DNA from: Erigeron canadensis | Lineage: Eukaryota > Streptophyta > Magnoliopsida > Asterales > Asteraceae | Assembly (NCBI RefSeq): GCF_010389155.1 | Contig: NC_057768.1 | Location: 24,995,966 to 25,059,965 of the forward strand | Direction: 5' to 3' | Length of the DNA: 64,000 nucleotides | The notes under the pieces: model-generated | Seen by the model: only the letters and a program-made list of their open reading frames with translations | Told to the model about the DNA's origin: nothing | The model's database searches: none | In this document: positions 45,054-56,361 of the stretch, in pieces | Position numbering within the stretch: position 1 is the first letter of the stretch | Layout of the letters: each line of letters opens with the position of its first letter | Made by a program: the position numbers and the translations under genes

Positions 45054-48000
45054 TTACATGAAATAACTAGCTAATTTAAGCCCTATGCCCTCGGCATGCC
45101 TTTCAAGCTTGGGCCTAGACAAAGCTTTTGTGAAAGGATCAGCTAAGTTAAAATCTGTGTGAACTTTGAGTAAATTGATCTCCCCTAGTTCGATCTGCTC
45201 ACGAACATAGTGATATTGTCTAGCATAATGTCTGGCACCTTTCTGAACTCCGGGTTCGTTGGCAATGATTAATGCACCGGTATTATCACAGTACAAATCA
45301 GTGGGTAATTCTTTTGAGGGGATCACGTCAAGCCCGCTAATGAATTTCCTTATCCAGACTGCTTCCATTGCGGCTTCTGAGACGGCAATGTACTCAGACT
45401 CTGTTGCAGACATGGCGACTGTGGTTTGCTTCTTGCTTTTCCAGTCCACAGCTCCTCCGTTTAAAACGAAGATGAATCCTGATTGAGACTTCGTGTCATC
45501 TTTATCAGTTTGAAATCCAGCATCACAGTATCCGGTCACTTTGAGCTCTAAGTCTGGATTTCCTCCATACACCAAAAATATATCTTTAGTAGCTCGTAGG
45601 TACTTCAGAATATTTTTAACAGCAATCCAATGGCTTTCACCAGGATTCTGTTGATATCGGCTTACGATGTTTTGCGCGAACGCCACATCGGGTCTAGTGC
45701 ATCTAACCGCATACATAATAGATCCCACAGCCGAAGCATAAGGAATTCTACTCATACGCTCCACCTCACTAGGCGTAGTAGCACCTTGTTTGACAGATAA
45801 ACTAAGTCTTCTTGCATAGGTATAGACCCATGCTTAGAGTTCTCCATCTTGAATCGCTTCAAGATCTTATCAATATAAGCACTTTGACTTAGTCCACTTA
45901 ATCGCCTTGATCTATCTCGGTAAATCTTGATTCCAAGAATAAATGCCGCTTCTCCTAAATCTTTCATGGCAAAACACTTTCCAAGATGGGATTTAACATC
46001 TTGCAGCATTGGAATGTGTTTTCCTATGATCAATATGTCATTGACATATAAGACAAGGAAAGTAACATTACTCCCACTAGCTTTGCGATATACACATGGC
46101 TCATCGGGATTTTGAACAAAACCAAACCTTTTGATTTCTTCATCAAACCGTTTATTCCAACTTTTTGATGCTTGCTTTAGTCCATAAATGGACCTTTGAA
46201 GCTTGCATACTTTGTTGGGATGTTTCGGATCAATAAAACCTTCCGGTTGATCCATATAGACTTCTTCATCCAAGTAACCATTTAAGAAGGCAGTCTTAAC
46301 ATCCATTTGCCATATCTCAAAGTCATAGTACGCTGCTATGGTTAAGAGAACCTAATAGCTCTAATGTCTGCAACTGGAGAAAAGGTTTCATCATAATCAA
46401 CACTGAAACGTTGAGTATAACCTTTCGCCACGAGACGAGCTATATAGGTGTGTACATTTCCATCCATGTCCGTCTTCTTCTTGAAGATTCACTTACACCC
46501 AACAGTTTGAGCATTTTGTGGAAGATCAACCAAGCTCCAGACTTGATTGTCTTTCATGGATTTCATTGCCACCTTCGTAGCTTCAAGCCATTTGTCAGAT
46601 TCCGGATCTGATAATGCAACTTTGAAATTCGGAGGCTCATCGAGATCTCCAACAACGTCTTCTTCTACCATCAGACATAGTCTTTCGGTAGGACGTCTTG
46701 TCCTTTCGGACCTACGAAGTGGAATCGCTTCATTATCATTGACTTGAGGTTCATCACTTTGAACATTTCCCCCCCCCCCCCCAAGTTGATGATTGCTAGT
46801 ATCTTCAGAAGGTGACACATCTTCCTCTTGAGTCTCATCAAGTTCTACAACCCTCCCATTGTTCTCTTAAACTAACTTCTTCTCAAAGAATTCAGCATAT
46901 CGAGCAACACGAACAGTGTTTTTGGCGGGATCATAGAAGTTGTAACCCATCGTTTCCTTAGGGTATCCGACAAAGATGCACTTAGTAGTTCTGGGTTCAA
47001 GTTTGTCAGGCGTATTGCGCTTCACAAGTGTCTCACATCCCCAGACTCTTAAGTAAGACAAATTAGGGACATCACCATGCCATAATTCGTACAGTGTTTT
47101 GTCAACCTTCTTGGTTGGAACCATATTGAGAATGCGTACAGCAGTCTCTAGAGCAAAATCGCAAAACGAAAATGGGAGAGTTGTACAGGTCATCATTGAT
47201 CTTACCATGTCTAGCAAGGTTCGATTTCTCCTTTCAGACACTCCATTATGCTGAGGAGTATATGGAGGAGTAAGCTGTTGGACAATTCCACATGCTTTAA
47301 GATAATCCTTAAACTCTTGGCTTAAGTATTCACCACCTCGATCCGAACGAAGAATCTTGATGGTTTTAACGAGTTGATTTTCAACTTCATTTTTAAACTC
47401 TTTGAATGTTTCAAAGACTTCATGTTTATGTTTAAGCAAATAAACATAACCATAACGACTGAAATCATTCGTAAAGGTTATGAAGTAGCTAGCTCTTTTT
47501 CTTGACACATGTCTAAATGGGCCACAAACATCGGTATGAATGAGTCCAAGAAGATCTTTAGCCCTTTCTGGCGAATGCTTAAAGGGTTTTCGTGTCATCT
47601 TGCCGGAAACACATGACTCGCATTTATCAAATGATTCATCATTCAATTTTAAGATCCCTTCACGTTGAAGTCTTTCAATGCGGTTTTTGCCAATGTGTGC
47701 AAGACGACAGTGCCAAAGATAGGTAGAATCCAAGTCCGTCTTGGCTCTTTTGCTAACATTATACATTGAATTATTTGAAACACAATCACGCATATCAATT
47801 TCATAAATACCATTAAAAGCAATAGCATCAAAATAATGAACATTATTTTTAGAAACTGAAATACCAATATCATTAAAAACATTAATGAATCCGTTGTCTT
47901 TCAACAAAGAAACTGAAATAACACCTCTAGTAATAGAAGGTGCATAATGACAATTGTCTAGAACAATAATTAAACCGGAAGGAAGAACTAAATGAAATTC

Positions 48001-48438
48001 TCCAATCGCTTCAACAGCTACTGGTAGACCATTGCCTACTATCAACTGCAAAGCTTCGGGCTTCAGTTTCCTCCTTTTCCTAAGCCCCTGTAATTCATTA
48101 CAGATGTGAGTTCCACAGCCAGTGTCATAAACCCACGATTTACGCTTAGTTAAGGAAAATAATTCAATGGTGAAGATACCTGAAGTACTAGCGCCGCTAG
48201 TATTCTTCTTCTTCGAGTTCAACTCGGCAAGATACTTAGGACAGTTCCTCTTCCAGTGCCCGACTTCATTACAATGATGACAACTCTGGTCTTTAGCCGG
48301 ACGCTCTTTCTTAGCCGGAGGAGTCTTCTTTGGCTTCGAAGGATTTGCAACTTGCTTGCCCTTTCCTTTGCCATCAGCTTTGCCTCTAGCTTGTTACGAT
48401 CTTTTAGCTTTTTGGATCCAACCCCCTTTGATCATAAG
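45054..48438 (-). pseudogene. Copia pol relic: protease, integrase, reverse transcriptase, RNase H
   Basis: Read on the minus strand from 48438: a CCHC zinc knuckle (CHHCNEVGHWKRNC, ~48243-48284), then a long frame 48222-46867 with protease DTGCG, the integrase HHCC (LWHCRLAH...CESC) and the DDE core (HTDVCGPF, LRSDRGGEY, QHNGVSERRNR). Further frames hold the end of integrase (46818-46489), reverse transcriptase (46306-45752: MDVKTAFLNG, KQASKSWNKRF) and RNase H (45764-45054: DAGFQTDKDDTKSQSG, SATESEYIA). Frameshifts or stops separate these pieces near 48400, 46866, 46490, 46310 and 45760. The polymerase active site reads YVND where copia elements normally have YVDD, so the catalytic Asp is lost. 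A C14 run occurs near 46770. Confidence 0.88.
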
Positions 48439-48441
48439 AAC

Positions 48442-50056
48442 TGATGTGCAAAATCGAGCTTTAAATTTATAAAACTAAAACTACCCAAAAACTCACTACT
48501 ACGCACTCACGGGCAGTGAACCCGATCGTTTGTAATATAGTTAAGAGGTAAGTCTGAGTTCGTTCTCAGGGATTGGGAAATGATTAGTTGCTTGTAAAAT
48601 GGTTTGGAAAACGGGTGTTTCTTTGAAAATCCTTTTGACAAATAAAGTAAACGGGTTTGCAAAATAATTGCATAAATTAAAAAAAAAAAAAAAACTTCAG
48701 ACAATATAGGTAAAAGTCATCCACCTTGACTTCCCTCGACTTCAAATGTGATTGCATTTAGTGAAGAACAAATTCTCTAGAATTTAAAGATAATCGTGAC
48801 AAGATAAAGCTACTCATGTGGTACCACCAACCGTGAACAGATTACCGAATCACCTAACTACTAGTCGAATTACCCAAGCCGGTACCACCAAAACTAAGAC
48901 AACTCTTCTAACAATCAATTTTATTGACTATCAAATTATCAATTGAACCTATGTAACAATAGCGTGGTACCACCAACCGATATCAATCACGTTGACAAAA
49001 TTAATCTTTTCTTAAAATGATATTCACTATCATACCATGAACTAGTGATAATTACTTATAGACAAGTAACCGTTTTAAAATCACATACACATTCAACTGG
49101 TACCACCAACGAAGAATCATATGCAACCAATATTAAAATTAATTAATGAAAAGAGTTAACATCATCAAGATCACAGAACAACGATAATTAAATAAACCCT
49201 TTTGAATTAAAAATATTGCAATCACATTATCCGTCTAGTTTCATCAAGGTGGATGATTAAACGTTTAGCCACTCATGATCAATTCACAATAATGAATAAA
49301 ATAGAAGAGAAACATGATGTACCAATCGTTTGAAGAAAATAAAATGCAAGACAATAAGTAGATACGATCTAGATGGGTGCCCGTGAATCTTCAACGAATC
49401 CGCCTAAGAAATAATCTTGATTGGAGGAAGAAGAACCCTTGTAGAGCAGCTCCTAGAAAGATTTTTGATACCTGATTTTCGACCTAGGGTTTTCTATTTA
49501 TACCCCTCCAAAATCTGATGCAGAAACAAGGAAAGGTATGTTCTCCCGTGTACCCACTGCGGCGCATTGGGGTTGAGACTTCCCTCACTGCGGCGCAGTG
49601 AGGTGATCTTGACCTTTGACTTCAAGTGACTGCGGCGCAGTACGTTTCCACAGCCTCCTTTCTTCTCTACTTGACTGCGGCGCAGTCATCTCCTAGCCAT
49701 CCCCACTACGGCGCAGTGGGGGTTTGTCCATTTATTTCCGTGGATCAAGGTTGCGGCGCAGTGGGCATGACAACCTCCACTGCAGCGCAGTCACGAGCTT
49801 GTACAGAGAAAACTTATTTCGATCTCGATTACTCGCCAAACTCTGCCATATCTTCCACTTAAATCAACTCTCATCAACATACGGACTTCCTGGACAATAA
49901 TCACCCGAAAATGTACCAAATGGACGCGTAACCTATTCAGAGCCTGTAAACACTAACAAACACCATAAACGCGCCAAATACATACAAAAATGACTTAAAA
50001 CATATAGTAAAATGGCCAATAACGATGTGGGTAATGGGTATAAATTAGTCGCATCA
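48442..50056 (-). repeat. Gypsy 3' LTR (1615 bp)
   Basis: Nearly identical to 59504-61119. It contains a TATA-like tataaata on the minus strand (49495-49502), the conserved cactgcccgtgagtgcg (minus) near the end, and seven short GC palindromes at 49555-49792. Open frames on the plus strand here have no coding signature. Confidence 0.95.
49555..49792. repeat. Seven GC palindromes, core ACTGCGGCGCAGT
   Basis: Copies at about 49555, 49586, 49628, 49672, 49701, 49751 and 49778. Cores are near-constant, while flanks vary in a paired way: TCACT..AGTGA, TGACT..AGTCA, CCCCACT..AGTGGGG. Each could form a short hairpin. The same set occurs in the other LTR (60616-60855) and singly inside the element. 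Confidence 0.9.
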
Positions 50057-53000
50057 AATCTCCCCACACTTGAGCATTGGTTGTCCTCAAGCAAATCCGG
50101 AATTTAAGAAAAAGTAATCGTTGACAATCAAACTATCAAACAAATGACAAGTATCAAAAAGAAGCAACACCAAGCATGTCAAATGACAGAAAATGGGTGA
50201 AGCAGTTTTAATCTTAAATGAAAACTCGAAATGTTTGACAATACCTGAACAATCCGCAAGCCACGATAATCAACTAAGCATAAATGAAAACAAACGATCC
50301 TATCAATACCATTCAACAAACTTACTTTCGGGGTTGAACATATCAAGAATCACTCATAGCTCAGTCGTGATGTATACTCTTTTACCATAGGCTTGAACCA
50401 GGATCGTCACTCCACCATTAAGGCGCAAGGATCAAGTACATCGTCAAAATAGGCATAAAGGGTAGTTGTAAACTAAACTATGTATAAGGAATATGTATAA
50501 TAGGATAAGGGAAGTTTATTGATTTAAAGTGAAAGGTAAGAGTTTATAGTATAAGTTATATTGAATATGAACAAATTAGTCTAATCAACCCATACCATTG
50601 ATTGTCAACAAACCACTAACCCATAAGATGCTATTCCGAGAACACCTCCATAGTACCAAATGAGCCCGACACCATTTTGGTGTATCGCTTCAAACAACTT
50701 AAAATCAACCAAATCTTCCAAAGTTAATGATACAACAACTTTCTAGACATTTAAAGTTGAGAAGTACCTTCTAGTAGCCCAAGTTCTTTCTTTTCTTTTC
50801 TTTTTTTATTTTATTTTTCTGTTTTTTCAATTCTATTTATTCTTTTTGAACCATTTTTACTCTACTAGTAGATACCCTCTTACAATGATAAACATGCCTA
50901 TAACACTTCACTTTCTTTGTTTGAACAATCCAAGACAATCTTCAATAACTTACCCCATTGAAACTCTCCCAAACCATCCAAACAAACCAATGACAATCAA
51001 TGGCCCCCCAGATTAGACTGACGGTATAATGAGGTAAAGTTTACATGAATAAGTGGATTTATACAATGGAAAGGTGAGTTATAGTGATGTATATTGCTAA
51101 GGTATAAAAGAAAAGAAAATTGTGTGAATATAGACAAGTATATGTATAAGGTTGTATACTAGGGAAAATGGATATACAAAAGAAAAATGAAAAGAAGGAA
51201 CATAAAAAGTATGGTCAAACCTAAATGCCAATTCATCACGATCACCAGGCCAAGTTCTAGAATCAACACATCACCGGTATACTCTTGTCAAAAAAAAAAG
51301 AACCCGAAAATGGCTTAGAAATACCTCAAACACGCACATCTTAGTGCAGGGCATCAAAATGAAAACCCTTACTCCTGAATAAATCCAAGAGCCTAAGAGA
51401 GGGACGTATTTACGAAGCTAACAAACCAAAACCGTCACCTGACACACTATATATGAAATGATGAAATCTCACAATTGGGTGTTTTGGATATATATGAGTA
51501 TGCAAGTAATGTTATCAATCCCAAAGGACTAGCCAAATAACCGTTTAGGACGCACTTCGCCAATTAAAAATTTTTGTCAAGGAAACATTTTGTAGTAAAA
51601 TTGCTTAATAAGTAATCAATTAAGTGTCAAAAGCAAATCACCACAAGGACAAGTTCAACTCAAGTTTTAAAAATCATATCAATTTCTGTTATTCCGCCAA
51701 ATTAATATCACCAATTTTAAACATGCACATCACAGTTAAGAGTTCAAAATAAAAAATCATACCCATAGATAGGATCCAAAGGCCTACGAGAGGGACACAT
51801 CAACAAAACTGATAAAAATCTCAGTGGCAAAACAACAAAAATGATAAACCCGGTAGCTTAAACCTATTTATCACCCCCCCCCCCCACTTAAGATGGACAA
51901 TGCCCTCAATGTCCATATTCGGTCAAACAAAGGTAAATAGGGGTAAGCGACATAGAAAAATAAAAGCACATACCGGAACGAGGACACATTTCGTTTTAAA
52001 ACAAGTTATCGACCCCGTGTCACAAATGGCACTTCCGAAATAGGAAGGACACTTTGGTTGGCGGGATAAACAACTTGTGCCAAAACGGAAAGTGCAAGAG
52101 TTGTGTGTGCATCAAACATACTAATACAAATATGGCGCTGAACTTACTGCCAGCATACGCACACCATCACACAATCAACACATTGATGCCATAGAATAGA
52201 TGAGAAGAGAATCCAAAGGGTCCCCCCCACACTTGAGTTGCGCTATAGCTATCGAATGTAGTAACCTGCTTAAATTCCATCAAAGCAACCCAAAATAGAT
52301 CAAAGCAATATGTATATCTACTTGTTCTTGCAACAACTAAAAGAAAACCAACACAAATAAAGAAAGAAGATAAGAAATAATGTATCAAAGTACAGTAATC
52401 CATCAATCAGCATGAATGAATATCAAACAACATATGACCCCATCCCACGGTACCGGATGGAAGTCATCCTCATCACTGCTGCTGCCCATGATAACCATAC
52501 GGAGCACCTGGGGGGCCAAACATATCATCTACCCAGCTGGTAGCCTGCTCTGGTGTACCTCCTGAACCTGAACCGCCATGACCTCTACCCGGCTAATCAT
52601 CTGCCTGTCCAGAACCTCCAGCGGCGAATCCTCCTGAGCCTCCAGCAAAATCAGCAAATCCAGAGCTGGCCCCTGTAAAAAAACTAGGCATGGAGAAGGA
52701 AATCCCAGCATCACCACCTGTGTATCGACCAAACTGAACTGGCCCTCGGGGAGATCCTCCCAAGTCATGGGGCCGTGGGGAGAAGCAACCCTCATTGCAG
52801 CGCAGTGGGGTTCTAAACACGTGCGGGTCATAAGCCATGGACTGTGGCGCAGTTGATCAAACCCACCACCACTGCGGCGCAGTCACTTGAAGGTCTGGGC
52901 AGATTCATTGTGTTCATCACGAATTTCCAGAAAAAGGGTGCAATAATCCAACTAACTAGTAATCTTTCAACAATTCATCACTACAAATCCTTCCATTAAC

Positions 53001-53794
53001 CTCCCCCACACTTGTTCATCAAAAAGCCCCAATTTTTTTCAAAACCCTAGGTTTGATTTAGACTCAAATCAGGATGAACAAGTGTTAGATTCGTGAAATT
53101 GAACACTAAATTATCATCCATACCCCTTAATTAACTAAACCCTCCAACCAATTCAACAATTACACTCAAAAATCTAAAAATCAAAATTAAAAGATTAAAA
53201 GGAAAATAAACAAGAAAAACTTACATTCTTTCCCATGATAGTGATGGATAATTGATAATCTAAGAAGAGAAAGAAAAAGAATGCAAGAATTTGGTGGATA
53301 AGGGGGTGATTTTCGGAGTTCTTGGAGGTTTTGGAAGGATTTTCGGTTTCTTGCCTTTTTAGGGAAAGGGATAAGAGATTTTGAATATGTGTGGTGAAAA
53401 ACAATACCCCCTTTCCTTTTTTACTATAACCACCCGCTCTTGTCTGACCAGACAACACGCCCACTGCGGCGCAGTGGGCTTTGGTCTCCCTCACTGCGGC
53501 GCAGTGGGGCTTAATTCAATAGAGGCCGAGTTTTTGGACTGCGGCGCAGTCTTCTCCTCACACCCCCACTGCGGTGCAGTGGGGAACTTTTCCAGAAACA
53601 AAATTTTTCGGTTTTAAACACAAACTTACCTCAATCCGCTTCACACCACATTCGAACCTGCACATTCTTGTCAAAACAAATTAAACCTATCTAACGAAAT
53701 GGAAATCAATTTGACAAAACAAAATCAAACACGGGTTGCCTCCCGAGAAGCGCTTAATTTATTTACGAGTCGTGAGCTAGACTCGATCACCATT
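50057..53794 (-). other. Gypsy 3' non-coding region with PPT copies and a residual frame
   Basis: In Athila elements this place often holds an env-like gene; none is readable here. The polypurine tract is at 50057-50075 (minus: caagtgtggggagatt). The 11-mer caagtgtgggg recurs on the minus strand at 52225-52235 and 53004-53014, with a related G-run at 51873-51891. Seven more GC palindromes lie at 52793-52884 and 53459-53584. A Gly-rich minus frame from 52838 (FGRYTGGDAGISFSM..., GSGGFAAGGSG) meets a stop near 52594 and continues in frame to about 52480 (GGSGSGGTPEQATSWVDDMF). Confidence 0.6.
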
Positions 53795-56361
53795 TCAAGT
53801 TTGTGAATCAAAAATGGGGATTTCTTCGACCATCCCCTCCTTCTGCTCTTCTTCCAAATACAACTTGAGCCTATGACCATTGACAATGAAAGACCCATTT
53901 CCATCCCTTTTAAAAAGTTCAACATAACCGGACGGATATACATGTTTAATCACAAAAGGAGCTATCCACCTAGAAGTTAACTTTGGTTGTTTAATTTTAA
54001 ATTTCGATAAAAATAGCAAAACTTTTGCACCAACCTTGAACTCCTTTCTACGTATCCTTTTATCATGGTAAACTTTGGTTTTCTCTTTATAAAGTCTTGA
54101 ATTTTCATATGCACCTAATCTAAGCTCATCGAGCTCATGAAATTGCAACAACCTAAGTTCACCGGCTTCCATCATGTCTAGGTTCAAATTCCTCAACGCC
54201 CAATACGCCTTATGCTCTAATTCAATTGGTAAACGACAAGTTTTACCATAGAGCAACTTGTATGGCGTAGTGCCAATCGGCGTCTTAAAGGCAGTCCTAA
54301 ACGCCCACAAGGCGTCATCCAACTTTTTCGACCAAACCTTGGGGGTTATCCCCGACTGTTTTCTCTAGAATTCTTTTCAAAGCCCTATTGGTGTTTTCCA
54401 TTTGACCACTGGTCTGTGGGTGATAAGAAGTTGAAAAGTAATGACAAACACCGTACTTTTTAAGAACCTTATCTAGTTGATGATTAGCAAAATGTGTTCC
54501 ATGATCACTAATTAAGGCTCTAGGGCAACCAAACCTACTAAACAACTGTTTCAAAAATTCAATGACTACCCTCGCGTCGTTTGTAGGCAAAGCCTTGGCT
54601 TCGGCCCACTTAGACACGTAGTCAACAACAACTAGGATGTACTGAAACTTGTTAGACTGTGGGAATGGTCCCATGAAGTCTATGCCCCAAATATCGAAAA
54701 CCTCACATACCTGAATTCCTTGTTGTGGCATTTCATCCCGTTTTGTGATGCTTCCTTGGCGTTGGCAAATGTCACAGGTTTCGACCAATGTTTGGGCCTC
54801 TTTGAAAATTGTAGGCCAATAGAAACTTGCATCAAAAACCTTTCTACCTGTAACTGACTGACCATAGTGACCTCCGGTTGGCCCGTAATGACAAGCATCC
54901 AATATCTCCCTAGTTTCAGCTCTTGCAACACATCTTCTGACCATACCATCTGCACAAATTCGAAACAGATATGGATTATCCCATAAATAGTGCTTAGCAT
55001 CCGATATGAGCTTCTTCTTCTGTTGACTCGAGAAATCATTTGGTATTTCACCTGTAACCAAATAATTAGCAATGTCAGCAAACCACGAACCTTCATCAAA
55101 GTTAGAAATGACATTTAAATATTCATCAGGGAAGTTATCCTTAATCTCCCCATCCTAAAGCTCCTCCCGGTTTGGGTCCTCCAACCGGCTCAAGTGATCA
55201 GCTGCTAAGTTCTCGGCACCTTTCTTATCTTTGATTTCAATATCAAATTCTTGCAACAACAGAATCCATCGAATTAGTCTAGGCTTTGCATCTTGCTTAG
55301 AAAACAAATACTTCAAAACAGAGTGGTCAGTGAAAACAACAGTTTTACTTAGTACTAAATATGACCTAAACTTATCAAATGCAAAGACTACCGCAAGCAA
55401 CTCCTTCCCTGTAGTAGTGTAATTTTGCTGGGCGGGATTCAAGGTTTTACTAGCATAGTAAATCGGCTTGAAATGCTTATCATCCCTTTGCCCAAGCACG
55501 GCTCCAACAACGTAGTCACTTGCATCACACATCAGCTCAAAAGGCAAATTCCAATCCGGTCCCACATAATGGGAGAATTAGTTAACTTCTCCTTCAATAC
55601 CTGAAAAGCACTTAAACAAGATTCATCAAAAACAAAAGGTACGAGTGGGTCATCGGACGAGTAATCTTAGAGAAATCCTTAATAAATCTCCGGTAGAAAC
55701 CGGCATGGCCTAGGAAACTACGTACCCCTTTCACATTGGAAGGCGGGGGTAACTTGGCTATCACATCAATTTTGGCCCTATCAACTTCTATCCCGGCCCT
55801 AGACACCTTATGACCTAGAACAATCCCCTCAGTCACCATGAAATGACACTTCTCCTAATTCAAAACTAGACAAGCCCTTTCGCACCTAGTCAACATCTTA
55901 TCAAGACTATGCAAGCAAGACCTAAAAGAATCCCCGAATACCGAGAAATCGTCCATGAAAACCTCCATTGAGGTTTCAAGCATGTCCTGGAAAATCGCTA
56001 TCATGCACCTTTGGAAGGTGCTCGGGGCATTACACAAGCCAAAAGGCATTCACCGGTAAGCAAATGTACCAAATGGACATGTAAAAGTGGTCTTTTCTTG
56101 GTCTTTCGGGTCGATGGGTATTTGAAAGTACCCGGAGAACCCATCCAAGAAACAAAAATATTCATTACCGGCAAGTCTTTCCAACATTTGATCAATAAAT
56201 GGGAGGGGAAAATGATCCTTGCGGGTGGCATCATTCAACTTACGGTAATCTATGCAAACTCGCCAACCCGTGACAGTCCTAATGGCCAAAAGTTCATTGT
56301 TTCATTTTCAATTACCGTCATGCCCCCCTTCTTGGGAACACAGTGGATGGGACTTACCTAA
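53795..56361 (-). pseudogene. Gypsy reverse transcriptase, RNase H and integrase, broken
   Basis: Minus strand. RT pieces: 56289-56050 (WRVCIDYRKLND, FCFLDGFSGYFQI), 56049-55855 (MPFGLCNAPSTFQRCM; EVFMDDFSVFG keeps the MDD active site) and 55839-55612. RNase H: 55565-55155 ([26 protein letters not shown]). Integrase: 55061-54315 (HYGPTGGHYG...CDIC zinc site; GIDFMGPFP, LISDHGTHF, QMENTNRAL), continuing in a shifted frame 54322-53795 (DALWAFRTAFKTPIG, then a C-terminal RRKEFKVGAKVLLF module). Lesions: a TAG at 56358 and a TAG at 55855, each where a Trp codon is conserved (TGG to TAG); one-base-type frameshifts near 56290, 55600 and 54320. Confidence 0.9.

Noticed and set aside
49626..49862. 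Plus-strand frame TAAQYVSTASF... repeated at 60689
   Set aside because: It is inside both gypsy LTRs and encodes the GC palindromes; opposite to the element's transcription.
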